Position numbers and translations under genes: made by a program. A DNA stretch of 64,000 nucleotides from Membranipora membranacea (Eukaryota; Bryozoa; Gymnolaemata; Cheilostomatida; Membraniporidae), in assembly GCA_914767715.1 (NCBI GenBank), contig OU612068.1, positions 19,468,001 through 19,532,000 of the forward strand, given 5' to 3'. Of the stretch, positions 10,044 to 24,000 are shown piece after piece. The notes below the pieces were generated by a model. That model saw only the letters and a list, made by a program, of their open reading frames with translations, was not told where the DNA came from and ran no database searches. Each line of letters starts with the position of its first letter. The stretch's first letter is position 1.

Positions 10044-11646
10044 AGTCAAATTCCAGATGCCTATGACTTAGTCTGTCTTGACAAGACAGGCTACCTATGA
10101 TTGTACTCTTCCATCCACCAATGAACTCCCTCTCTTCATTGCATCCATACTGTGTATTCAGTCCAGAGTCAAAGTGGCTTGCAAATATAATGAGGGCTTA
10201 TTAGTTTGACAAACTAGAGTTCTATCTTCTAAAGAGCTCATGCTTGCAAGACCTTGGACTTGTGTGACAAACCTGATGTTTCTACCAAAATTAATTCTAA
10301 CCCTTGATAGTGTGTGATCAGTTATTTTGGATCTTGTCAACCAGCTCCCCACTTTTTGTCCCTGCTGAAATTAATATATACATAGGGTCAAGGTCATTAC
10401 ATTTACCCGCCAAATATATTTAACAAAAGTTGCTGCACTTGCAGAAATTTGGTCTGAGAACGTTTTTTTAATTAGTAGACTGTGATAAACACATGTAGTG
10501 CATCCCCATACTATCAGTGATGTTCTCATCATAGTTGAACATTGAAAGTCAGCAACAAAATACATATTTAGAGCAAACATAGTATAGAAAACTACAAAAT
10601 GAAATTGAGTTTATTAAATAATTCAACATTTCATGGCAGTTTTGATTGGCTATCTAAAAGTCACGTGGTAGAAACCACCATAGCAACCAGACATCAAGGT
10701 CATTGTTTTCATGACTGCTGTGCCTCATCACAAGCACCTGTCTCAAATTGCCTAATTGATCACTTGGTGAACCATAATTACAGCTGATAATGACTTTATT
10801 GGTGAGTACCCAACATTTAAATTATTCATTCACTACTATCATGCAATATTCCAGTCAAAGTGGTATGCATTAGGAATGGAAGGGATCATAAATCTTGAAA
10901 ATAAATCATCCCATGAATATCCCTGATGTAAAAGTGCCTGTATACTTCTATAATGTTTGCTTGAGCGGAGGAGAGGAGACCTGGGGTCTATGCTTAAGCT
11001 CAGGCCAGTGGCAGTTGGTCCCAAAAAGGAGTAAAAGACGTCTGGGTTTGTCTAATGTTTCTGGGTGCACACTATTGTTCTGTTCACCTTTCATCAATGT
11101 TCCCAGTTTCCATCCACATCATATGGATGGCGGTTTTTAACTGAATTACCTTTACTGTTAGTCGCAACCCAATGCAGTTAGGAATTATGCAATAGTTTAT
11201 ACTGCTACTCATGCTGAAGAACAATCAGATGAGGCGCAAAACCGCCTAGAAATTGGTAGTCTATATTTTTAGGTTCATGAAAAATATCCTTGGTTTCAAT
11301 TTATACACTGCAATTGACCATGTGTTCCCACTCACTATTCTGTGTTTATGAAACATCTTAGGAAGGCGTTCAATCCAATAAAGGCCCTTCTATGGCAGTT
11401 GATTCACCGCCATTGCTTTTTTTCTCTGATTTATCCGCCACATACGATATTAGAGTATTGATTTTCGCCTGTAAGTGATATCATGATCTTGTCGATAAGC
11501 CTGACATGCGATCCTCATTGTCAAACACATAACCATCAATTGACACTAACTGTTACGACATCACTTTCACTATCACTATGGATATGCATACACTAGCATC
11601 GTAACACAGTCTCAAGGATTTAGTTAGTTATTTCGGCTGTGTAATT
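10044..11646. other. Intergenic and presumed upstream region of the large gene
   Basis: No coding exon, RNA gene or repeat that I can support. The 5' untranslated region and promoter of the large plus-strand gene should lie here. An in-frame TAA at 11602 precedes the chosen start codon, with no ATG between them. I see no convincing TATA box. Confidence 0.4.
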
Positions 11647-12007
11647 ATGGGTGCTGCCGCCTCCCAAGAGGAAATTGGAGATGGAGAAGAACCGGTCCAA
11701 GCTATGGACATGACTGCGGAGGAGGATAAGACAGCCAGGTGGTTATGACGATCAAGAATCAAAGCTGAGACTATTTGGTTTGACTGCCAGCAATCACTGT
11801 TCACCAGCTATGCTACATTCCGCTCTGGTTTCAAACTTGCCAGGGTATTATCACCATTGTCAGGTCAATACAATTATGAATCCAATTATTTCTATTTTTA
11901 ATTTAGTAAAGTGGAAGAGGAGAAATCAGAGAAGAGAGAGATGAGTGCCCGACCGAGCGGCAACAGTCTCTCTGAGTTTGAGAGGAAGAGGCGGGCTGCT
12001 AAAATAC
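11647..12007 (+). other. Large gene, exons 1-2: start and charged N-terminus
   Basis: Exons 11647-11738 and 11907-12007. The protein starts MGAAASQEEIGDGEE; glycine 2 with serine 6 fits the N-myristoylation pattern MGxxxS, which would tether the protein to membranes. Exon 2 is rich in Glu, Lys and Arg (EEEKSEKREM, then EFERKRRAAKI) and is probably helical. Confidence 0.7.
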
Positions 12008-15000
12008 GTAAGTGCGAACAAACTCACTGTCTAGCCTTGTCACTCAGCCGTAAAACAAAACTGGATTGCATGACAAGGCTACTCTCTGTCGTTTTACATC
12101 AACATCAACTCTGATGGCGTGTGTACTTGTGTAGGACCATTGGAATGCCAGTTCCCAGTTAAAAGCTCATTTCAGGGTGTGTTTGAGCTAACAAGATTGT
12201 TTCTCCAGTTTGCGTCCTAGCTTCATGGCTCAGTTCAGATTTGCACTGCTGCTTATTCATAAACAGCTGTTCTACCTAAGTACTTTATGGGAAACCCTGT
12301 GATCAGAGGGAAAGTAAACTTCACTTAGTTTTCTTACTTTAATCGAGTGTGCTTGATAGGCTGCTTTATTTTTTCAACTTAGTTTTCACAAATTATAATA
12401 TCTGGCTCATTTGCGCCGGTCCCCTTAATCAGTCTGGCAGCTTTTATAAAAGTTCAGCGTACGATTTCACACTCACAGAAACCTTGTTTATTTTAAGTGA
12501 AGTCGTTTCAAGGTATTATGAAATAATAACCCTGAATGGGCTGAACAAGCAACATTTGTTTTTGTCTGCTGACCGTTTGGGTGAAAATTAATATGGTGGC
12601 AGTGAGAGAAAATCCATCATTCTCAGAAATTGGAAAGTCTATGTTTATAATAGGTGAATAATTAATTATCAACTCATTTAGTGAGCAAGTTTTTTAAAGG
12701 ATAGTAAAAAAAACAGTTGGCTATCAGTCCATTTGACCGATTTTATAATATAAACTATTTAAATACCAGTGAGAGTGACTCTACACCGCACTCAAATTGA
12801 CTGATTTCCCTTTTCTATTTTACAGAAGCTGGACCAGCTATGAAACTCACATCCTCTGGGTTCTCTCATGTAGATGTCAATGTCTATGAGGGACAGGTCA
12901 GTTTAACCTTCTTTTTTACTCAATTTACTTTATGATTGACCTACTCAAATTGTTTAGATATAAACGTCTTGGAGTAGTCCCATAACTTGCGCTCAATTTA
13001 CTTTATGATAGATATCCTCCTATTGTTGAGATATAAACTCCTTGGAGTCCCATAACCCGTGTGGCAGAAAGATTTTCGCTCATGATATTCCTTTTAGATT
13101 TTGCATGAAATTGTTCAAAAATTCTTAATAACTTTTATTTTTGTTCTGGTTACAGATCGTGACATTCTCATGGAGTGAAAACAGTGGTGAGGGATTTAAT
13201 GTCGTGCAGGTAAGCTAAATATAACCTGTTTAGTATTTTCCAAGTTCATAAAATATTGTATTTCTCTATCACCATTATAAAACCAAAAGAGTCCTGACTC
13301 CTTCAAGAGATTTAGAGTGCAGAAAACCTGTTCAATAAACAATAAAAATAATTATGTATCATCGAGCTGTGACACGACAGCTATCCTGCGACATGAATGG
13401 TTCCAGGTTTGAATTTTTTCAGCTCAGTCGTTTTGTTTGCGGTTAGGCTTTGAGTTTAGATAATCTTGCTCAGTTGCTAACCAGTAGAAAAACTTTAGAT
13501 ACAAGTTTGAATGGAATGCTGCTCTGCCATCTGTTTTGAAGATTAAAATGATGGGTACCAATATTCGATATCTCATCCCACTACAGGATAAATTATTCAT
13601 AGATAAATAACTTTGCATACAGTTGCCAGTTGGAATTGATTATGAATAAACGGAATAGAAGTTTGGTGCATGGTCACAAGGCCATTTTTTGATAAATGCT
13701 TGAAAAGTACCCATCGGACAGCATTATAGTTACATATTAGTAGTAAGCCCTGCTTGAAGCAAACAAATGATGCTGATAAACCCAAGTGTTTGTCACTAAT
13801 GGTATTGGTACTAGTTTATGTGCTCAAATGAGTTTGTTGGTAGCAGCATCTCTTTATCAACCAATTTCCATTAGTGAAATGCTACTACCAGCAATCCCGA
13901 CACAGTTTGAGCACTTACACTAGGTTGGTAGGAATTTGCCTGTTTGAATTTGAATATCATATCCCAGCATCAACAGTTATTCTGCCAATCATTTCCAAAA
14001 TAATCATCACTATCAGATTTTCCAGACTGTTGCACAGAGCAGTCATTTAATCATAGCCTGAATAAAGTAATCCCTGAGAAATCGATTCTGTATTTGTTTA
14101 CATTTCCTCTAATAGCAAAGGGAACAAAAGATCGAACAAACACAAATAACTTCAGTACAATAAACAGTTATTGGGAAGGATTATATTCAATCCGTGTTGT
14201 AACCAAGAACTCAAAATTATGCTGCGGCTGTGTCTGAGTCACTGAGTCAGCTCTCTCATGGGCGTTGTCCATTTAAACGATGAGAATGATAATCATAGAT
14301 TGGAGAATCATTTTTAGCTAGTATTTTTGATGATTAATACACTTCATAAATGTACTCCTTGCCATTTCTCAAAGTTCTCTCCTGCCTGTGAGATCTGCTA
14401 GAGTAAAAAGGTCGGAAATATCTCGATGTTTGATATACAGAGAAATATCTCATATACAATTCCAATTTAAGATGGAGAGAAACATGAATGTCTGGCCTAA
14501 GATATCACCTTAGAAAGTGGGGTTTGATGCTATGGAAGAGTGATCAACCAATCACTTGCTGTTGAGATTTTTCCAAGCCTGACCTGACTAACGTTAATTT
14601 TTCTGTTCTATTTACAGGTTATTGGTGTGGATAAGCAGAATGCCTCTGTACCAGGTGGATATAAAAGTGGACCCAAAACCCGACAGGGGAATTACAGTGT
14701 TCAGTTCAACCTAGCTGGAGAATTCAAATTCATCAGGTAGGCTCTATGTCAAAACCCAAAACAATGCAGTTTCCAAAGTAGAAGAAGCGGAGTAATCACC
14801 ATATACAGTCCTATATATATACAAATAAGTTCATATATGGCCATGTTTTCTTGATATAATAACCATGAAGGGGTTGCACTAGAGAAAACCCAGAAACAAC
14901 TTTTCACTCATGTTTTCCAGCTAAAGTCCTGTTTGTTGAGCAATTTTATGCCCGATACTGTATGTTGTATCCCCACATGAGAAAAAGAGTAAATACATGG

Positions 15001-18000
15001 CTCCTCACATCTACCTCTTCATTCCCAGCATCAATGTCTACTTGGTCAGTTCAAGCAAGCCCCAATATTATATTGTGATTCCAGTGATGGATTTAAGAAG
15101 AAGATCACACCCCTGAAGGTTACAGTCACAGCTCGGCCTGAGTATGAAGCTCTCATCACAGACCAGGGATTTAAGATGAAGATAATTACCATAGACGAGG
15201 GTAACTGGATTAAGTTTGTATGGAAAGATTGTCAGATTGCTCACTCAGTAACTCAGCTAGAATTCTGTGATCAGCACTGCGGCTTTGCTCCTAGAAAACA
15301 GAGAGGGTTAGTATATATTCATATATAAGTCAGACATGAGGGCCTTTTTCGTTTTTTGATGGAAGTTGTTATCCCATATTGAACATTTCTCCCACAGTGC
15401 CATCAATCTGAATTATTGGTTATTGTATAATTAGGTATATGAATTTGTCGTCTGACCAAGCCTGACCTAAGCATGCGTTTTAAAAATTGGTCGACACTGG
15501 CTAAAAGCAAGACCATATGAAAATAGTGATATATGAAAGTAATCCAAGCCTCAAGTATAAATATATGTTCTGGGTTTGTCCTTGCCAATGCATTATGAAA
15601 CTGCTGAAATATAAGTGTTAAATCATGCTGAAATTCAATCTTTGCAGTGTGGTGCCGACTTTGAATGGTTCTTACAAACATGAATTCAAGTAAGTACACG
15701 TTAGTTAAATCCCCTAAAACCTTATAAGATCTTTGAGAATGTGAAATAGGATATGGCATTAAACACTTTGACCCTCTGTTGTTTCTTTGTATGGAAAGGG
15801 TCGTATTTCATCCATCGCTTTGGTATTAATGTGATTCGCCTAATTCCAGCCAAAACCTCACTTATAACTTCAGCTTGTGAGTTGAACATTTGTGGATGGA
15901 TAGGTACGGGCTATGCCTATAATGCAGCTATCTGACTCCTTTGCTTCCCATCAATGGTATAACAGTCCATCACTTTATCCCTTTATATTCATTAACACTG
16001 TATTAGTAAAGGCTTGTGAATTGGGTATGGGTGGGCAACTCCTAAGTTCATGGCCTCGCTCAGTATCAGTGTAACATCATTGTTTTTTGTTGCAGGGCTC
16101 CTGGACTATACTACTTCCAAACACAAGTAGCCATGATGGGCGAAAGTGGAATATGTGTGGTGCATGTCAACGAAGTCAACAGGTATGCTAACCATTAATC
16201 TCCTCCTATTTGCTGTTCTCAATCTACTCAACAGTATAAACTTTACTGTCAATGCAAAATTCCATGGAAATCCTTCGTACCTGTTACTCCTGTAATAGAA
16301 CATGCTCCATGGCCAAACCTGTCAACCAGAAACTTTGTTCAATATTCTTCATAAACTTCTCCCATTCTATGGAGTTATTAATCAGATGCAATAAAACCGG
16401 ATTGTTGTGTTTCTACCTTCTAATGACTGTTTCTCATTCATTCACATAATTGATTCACTAGTTTTACCTCCTGTTTGTGCATGATCCTATATGTTTATAT
16501 GTCCAAGTGACTTTATTGGGAAATAAATATTTTATATATATCCAACTTTTACACAGAGAGTACAGAGTGGAGGTCAGAGATAGGAGATTTGAGCCGATGA
16601 TATTATTAATAGAACAAGGAGACCAGGTCTGGTTCAGCTGGTCTCAGACTAAGGATGCTCACTGTATATACCAGATAGAACCTCCACATCCGGACCAAGC
16701 GTCGGCTGAGGAGTATAAACCTGTGAGTTTGGCTCTAGTAATTAGTTAATATTAATTGCAGTCCTAGAACTTTGCAGCTTTTGTTTGGAGGATGCCCAAA
16801 TCAAAATAAAGTTTTAGGGACTCAAGGTATAATGATTCCAGATAATCTTTATGTCATGTCATGTCATGTCATGTCATGTCATGTCTTGATGTACATAATT
16901 TTACACCTGATCTGAGGGCAATTTCTCGGAGTTATTCAAGATAACAACTTCTTTACACAATATCTAAAGTCCATGCACCATCCCAATCCCATAATGCAAT
17001 ATTTTGCCTTGAGTTTCCAGAGGAATCATGTCAAATCTTTTTGTTGACCTGTTTTCAGGGGTATTCTAGGATACTCCTTATGAGGTACTCCCATTCTAAA
17101 AGCAACAATTGGATAAATTTCATTTTTTTCTGCATGCAGGTTCGAGAAGGATTTAGGTGGCACGAGCCTTCACACACTGGTCTGTTATCTCACCAGTTCA
17201 CAGAGCCAGGAGTGTATTATTATACAGATAGAGATTTCTCATACGCTGCTGAGTATATGGGGACTATAATAGTCAAACCTAAACAACGAGAACATTTCAT
17301 CAAGGTGCAACCTAACCAATACTTACCAGGTAAGAATTGACGCTGACAATTAGTATTGTGTTTGGCATGAAGAAACTTTGTGTTTAGGAGATATGAATTT
17401 GTAATGATGAGCCTATTTACTGCTTTATCTACAAGCTCTTTCTAAATTTCCATTGAAAAATTGACTTATTTCATTTGTAAAAAAATGAATATATCTGCCA
17501 CGAATAGGTTTACTATGTACAAAGGCTGTACAGTGACAATTGTTGAATTCACAGTTTACAAACTGGTAATAATAATCAATGTAATAGCTTGTAGCTGTTA
17601 CTGTTGCCCACCAGCTTGACCTTTCAGATGACCTTTTAAGGGTGCTGAAAGCCAGAGTCAATAACACTCTATAAGATAAGTGTAGTCAGGTTGTACCTGG
17701 CATTACTTATTCGACCTGCAGAGCTATGAATAGTTGTTGTTTGCTTAATTTTATGTTGTCACAATGCTCAACGTAATTACTCTAAATAGTACTCATATTT
17801 ACCTCCTCTACAATTCTAAGTCCAATCAGTAAATATCCCTCAACAAAGGCTTGTAATTTATACTGCTAAGTAATGCTACAGAGTCCAGACCCCTGCCAGC
17901 TTGATTCAAGGTGTAATGTGTTTTGATGAGATTGTTAAATTCCTGAATGATGTATGATCTCGGCATGCTTATGGGCCAATCAGGAATTCAATATGATCTC

Positions 18001-21000
18001 ATCAGAGTAATTTTATGTGATGTCGGGTTCATGAGCAAAGATTGGGATTTTTCTTTGGCCGTTGGTATAAAAGCTCTATCTCAGCTCATGTGATTTAGTG
18101 TTCTGACCTGGGGTGACCATGTTTTAGATGAACTCCATAACTTTATACTGTTAATTTAAAACACCTTGTTGACACTCGTTGCAGACGTTCTACATGCGGC
18201 CACTGGTGATAGAATATGGTGGCAATGGACACCCAGTGAAATGGAGAAAGCATTCTCAATTAAACAGATAGAACAGTGCCTAAGTCCATCTGCAAAGGAC
18301 CCTAAGGATTCCAAATGTGAAGGTAAGTTGCATAACATTGTTGGGCCTACCATGAAATATTGACAAAAAATCGCATATTGTGTTAAATAAGTAGTTGCTT
18401 TCTCAGTGATCAAGAGAGCATAACTCCTACCCAAATAACTTGACACAATTGGTAGTAGTGCCAATTTTATGGCAACATCACGAGGGTATAGATTTACTCT
18501 CTTCTTATAGGCACCTGCAGAGCAATGACAGAAAAGCAGATGGTTCAGTTTTGCAAGACAGGCATGCAGACAGCTGTAGTAAATTCTATTGGATTGTATC
18601 ACTACAAGATCCCTGAAGTGGTCAATGCACTGCCGACATCTACCATCATTGTCCAATCAGGACAAAAGGTAAAACATACAGTGCAGTTCACTTAATTCAT
18701 AACTCTGGACCACAAAAAGCAGAGTCCGAACTAAGTGATAATAGAATGCATTGAGATCTGGCTGAAGGGACCAATTTTCCTTGTCTGAATAAACAGAAGT
18801 TGTGAATTATAATGTCTGAATAAACCAGCTTATACTATAGCAAGATTAGTTTTGCTTTCGGTGGTTAAAGTATTTGATATGTGTGTATTTGTATATTTTT
18901 CTGGCAACTCTGGCCTTTGGAGTAAATTTCATATTATCTTTACTCAGACTTCATTTCGAAGAAATCAGTAAATGTATCTCAATGAGGTTGATGATTTAAA
19001 ACGTTTACTTTTAAAAAATATTATCTCACTCAAGGTATTATCTCACTACAGAATTACACAGTGAAGGTTGATGACAGTGGATTCTCACCCAGATACCTCA
19101 CTATAAACCCGTCTAGTCGTGTGTGGTTCATCTGGCAGTCTGCTGAGAAAATGCATAATATACAGCAGGTGTCATACGAAGGGACACCTGTTGGTAATGG
19201 ATTCACTAGCGGGGCTGCTAGACATGCCCCTTCAGCATTTATGCATCAATTCAACACTCCAGGTGTTTTCTACTTTGTCAGGTGTGTAGTTAAGTGGGAC
19301 AGTTAGGTTGCTATTGTCAGGAAGCTGAATTTTTAGTTAGCATCCAGTCATATTCTGGTTTAATAATGCCCATCATTCAATACAAGCAACTTTCAAGACT
19401 AACTATACACTAAGTTAATATAGAACAGAACTTTTATTTAACAAGGATTAGAGCGTGGCTCGATATGTACTAATTTCAAGCATAATCAGATGGAAGCGCA
19501 TGCTTATTTCTCTCATCAAATTAATTCTGTGAAATTTTATTTTTCTTTACAGCAAATCACTGCCGCGATTGTTTGGAGCCATAATTGTCTCCACACAGCC
19601 TCAGGTCCATTCTGTAGCTGTACGGGGCAGTGTCAAACCTGACCCAATAACCGTCATGGAGAATGATGTGGTTTACTGGCAATTCAATGAGGAGAAGACT
19701 CATGATGTCGTTCAGATACACAACGTCTCACAAGCTGGCAACGTTCCGCAATGTCGCATAACACCTCCAAGGTAGTGATGGTTTGTTTATGTTACACGCC
19801 TATTTGTCCCGATACAGTGGTCGTTGTCAATAAAGTGTATCTATATAACTCACCCAAGCCTTAAAGGCCTACATGTCAAACCGGATTCCATTGGTGTCAA
19901 TTCGGTTGCCAGTTATCACAAAACTCATTGTTCTACTCAGTTTGATCTTTCAAGCCACCTCTGACACCTTGTTTCCTTAACTTTCAATATTTATATATGG
20001 TTGATTCATCGAGATGAAAAGACAAAAAATTAAGCTTTTCCGATTAGAAAATGAGTAAACCTTATTTCAACATGATAAAAGTGTTAAAATTTAGATAATA
20101 AGAATTAACATTGCATTTCTTTTGCAGGAGCCTGATGAACAGAGCATTTGCTGATGACGGGGTGTTTCACTTTACCTCCCCATCAATGATAGACAGAACC
20201 AGACGAGGATCTAATGCTTCGATAGAGCCTGAAGACCTCAGGATCAGCAGTGTTATTGTCGACGAACAGAAAGGTAGAAAAGGAGTAACATCCCTCAATC
20301 TATATATTAAGAAGCTCAAGCCAATAATAAAGCAGCACTGTAGTTATGTATTAGTCATTAATCTGTACGGTTGGGGGAAACTCTGTGAAACTACATTCAT
20401 AAGTCCCATGAAAAAATAAATTTATCACTGTCGTATATCTTGTATTTTGTGCGCAATAAAACGAGTAAACATGTTGCACTTTATCGATATGACAAAGTGA
20501 GCGTAAATAGGAAATAACTAACCCTAAATTTCTCAACATCTATACTAAAGTGGGCCATTCCTGTAGCTTTGAATGAGTGTTTGTGTATAACTAATCTGAT
20601 TGGATTTGTTGTTTTAGATGGACATTGTGTGAGGGTTGATAACATTGGATTCCACCCTAGAAACATTACAATCAGGAAAGGAGAGAGTATACTATGGACA
20701 TGGAAGGGTGAAAATGAGCAGACTCATAATATCATCAATGTCAATCCCCCTGACAGCGAGGTAAGATCGTTTTCCTCCAGTTTTAATTTTGCTACCAAAT
20801 GCTAGTCACAAATAAAGATTATGTCAGAACCAGAATGTCCATTCTACAAGTGTAGCCTTTATAGAAGATATTTTGTTGTATATACAATAACAACATTGAA
20901 AATTAAGTCTTTTTTGGGATTGGAGGAGCTAATTTTACCCAATAAAACAATGACTTGATTTCTTGCTTAGTTAGTGATACTGAAATATACGGTAAGACTT

Positions 21001-24000
21001 TATTCATGTTCAGGTGGTGGAAAGTGAAGGATTTGTGTATCCATCTAAAAAAAATGGGGTGAGGAAAAGAAGGGTTCTGATCTATTGTTTGTCAGCTTTA
21101 GCTATCAGTTATCATAGTCTTGTTGTGACTGCGATGTCAAGTTTATCCGCTTTTATGTCTGCTACTCGCACAAGACCATTTGGCATACTATGATTTCAGC
21201 ACACCATACACCATCTATCTCTCTGGGATATCTCGTTAATCTGGGCAGGTCTCATCAGGTCAGCCTGTAGAGTTATTATATACTATATATATAATAACTC
21301 TATGGGTCAGCATCATAAATATATAAATATATTAAATTATGATATAATGTAAATATTATGAGTACATTTATTATTTATTGAAAATAATATTATATTATAA
21401 ATACATTTATTATAAATATATAATATCATACGTGTATGGTCACCATATAAATCCATTAATTCCTATTAATTACGATAATCTCGTTACAATGGTAATTCTG
21501 TCCTATTACCAAACATAATCTGATGGTAGAATCATTGTTTTTGTTTTGTAGTCTCCTCTTAGTGTAGTTGAGGGAAGAAAGTCTTTCAACTCTGGTAAAA
21601 TGGTGAAGAACAACTCATACATGTACACGTTCGACGAGTTAGGATATTTCTGTGTTGCGTCTCAGGGAGCTCCTGGATATGCAGGCACTGTCAATGTCGT
21701 CAACACAGGTAAGGCATTTATTATACAGCATAAATTTTGCTAGTTCTAATTTGTTTTCTACTATTATTGAATGCCAGTCTAGCTCCTTTACCAAGTAATA
21801 CCTCCTATTACTCGTCTATACTCTTGTGATATAGCTTCCAAATAAATTACCTAAGGCCCTTCTTTTGATTCTATCATTTTACTAAATTCCCCTTCTAAAC
21901 AGAATAATCAACCCTCTCTGTATATCAAGTTCTAGTTCTATGCCTAGTTCTCATGCTTCTTTTGATTAATCTTCTGCTACAGTCGGTCTGAGCGATGAAA
22001 AGCTCATACGATCAGGTTTGATATTAACTTTTTGTCTTGGTGTGAGATCTAATAAAATCTGTCTTTGCCCTAATATCTACACCCAGCATCAAATGTCGGA
22101 GTGTATCTATACAATATGCAATGTTTGTCAGTAGTTGAGCAAGATAGATACGTTGAATGATTTTATGTGTGCACACATTGTACAATAATGGGTCGAATAG
22201 TAAACTATGCCTGAATAGTAAATTTGCCAGGATGGTTGGTAGTAGCACTTTACCAGCCAAAGTGTGGAAAGTGGTTGATAATGAAATGCTACCGCCAACT
22301 ATCCCAGCACAGTTGAAGCTGAATAGTTTAATAGCTGTAGGTGTGTTAAGTTAACCACAAATCTTTTTAATTATTGCTAAAGGAAAAATAGACCTCAGCT
22401 CACACGGATTTTATGAATGTGATACTTTGAAGCGCCAGTATGTCTAAGAATCAACGATTCATGTCTTTAATAATACTAACTATCGATATATTTCATTTCT
22501 CTACCTTCCCTTTACCAGCAGGGCGTATATCACTCAGATAATAATTTTTTTCCTGTGTTTTGTAGGTAAGAAAGTGGACACACCATTCATTGACTACACA
22601 GAACAGATGGGAGGTAGTGTTGAGCTGTATCACGCTGTTGAGCTGAAATGTACCACGCCTGAAGCTGAGATATACTACACTATCGATGGATCTACACCCT
22701 ACCCCTGGCATAAGTCCTCCAAGGTAAAATTAAACAAATGACCTGAGCCCTGTGGGGTTAAGTATCAGTGGTCTCATTGCCAAGCCCATGAACACAGTAA
22801 ACTAGCGTAGTACACACTGTACTTGCATACAATGTTTTGGTGGCTGGTTTTTCATTTCTTTCTATCAACTTGTTCTTTTTGCTACAAAAAGGCCCTCAAT
22901 TGCATCCAAATAAATTTTTGAGTTTGATTGTGGTCTTATCTCAGCCTTGTTCCACACTTACATTGTTGTTTCCCTGTTTTAGCAATACGACCCTGTGAAG
23001 GGGGTGATACTGAAGTACCCAACCCTTTGTTTTATCCGAGCCTGTGCTGTACATGACAGTATGCTAGACAGCGATGTGTTCACTTCTCGACGGTTTGCTG
23101 TCAGCGATCAGACAGAGAGCGTCACCACAGAGTCTGAATCTGCTGAGGAGGAGGAACAGATAGATATGGTGAGATCTTAAATCAGTTAGGATGAGTAAGA
23201 CATATATAGATAAATTTCCCTCTCCCCTTAAAAAAGTTATAACGATGTTTGGGATTTCCGTTGCCATCATCCGAGGCCTTTGACAGCAGTACATGCTACG
23301 AAGGAGGAGATTATGTTAACAGAATTTTCAGTGACTCGATGAAAAACTTCTGATTCAATTATGATATCAGCTTTGATAAAATTTGGCTGAGGATTAATCA
23401 AGACACATCACAGAGGCAGAGATATTGTTTGTTTATGATATTCATGACAGAATTTGAAAACATAATAGTATATATCTCGCTCAGAGATCGTAGGAGTTAT
23501 CAACTCCTAATGCAGGTGGGGGCAATTAGAAAACTATATGGAATACCTCATGTACGTTATGTGATGTCTGTAGGAGTTACAGAGAATGTGGAGGATATGC
23601 GAGCCGAGAATCAGAGCTTATTTCTTAGAGGGAGAGCCGGGAGAGATGAATGTAGCCTGGGACGAGCTGCCGGAACAGTGTATAGATATCGTCAAGGGTT
23701 ACAGGGTGGGTCTCTTATATTATTATACTGAAGTTCAAGGTCAGTGATCAGGCGATCAGTGCAAGGAAAGATGCTCTCAGAGTCACTGCTCTGAATGTGT
23801 ATGCCTATCTGTTTAATCTTAGAGCTCAAATAAACATCACAAGGATATCCAAAACACAACAGCACAGCTAAATGTATTATGTAACGATACAAAACTGATA
23901 TTCTATTTGCAGTTGTTTATAAATGGAGTAGTCTACTGCACCTCCTTTCCATCTTCTTATTCGACTATAAATGTATCCGGTCTGGCTGGAGGTCATACAT

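Larger units (their letters stand above)
12826..21708 (+). other. Large gene, exons 3-17: seven cupredoxin-like domains
   Basis: Exons: 12826-12896, 13156-13209, 14618-14736, 15085-15306, 15648-15689, 16096-16182, 16557-16722, 17140-17329, 18185-18322, 18511-18668, 19052-19281, 19553-19771, 20128-20273, 20618-20760, 21552-21708. Each repeat shows the plastocyanin-type pattern: F.P..I.I..G..V.W.W, then a His-containing turn (THNI, MHNI, THDV), then a G.YYF or GVFYF strand and a closing G.I.V strand. The clearest is the seventh (VDNIGFHPRNITIRKGE, then THNIINV, then GYFCVAS). Most repeats keep one candidate copper ligand at best; the seventh has His and Cys but not the second His or the Met. 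They are therefore probably structural rather than redox-active. Introns fall at similar places inside several repeats. Confidence 0.75.

Noticed and set aside
17930-18006. Weak inverted repeat (GATGAGAT with ATCTCATC) in an intron
   Set aside because: Arms are short and imperfect, with no target duplication or second copy.
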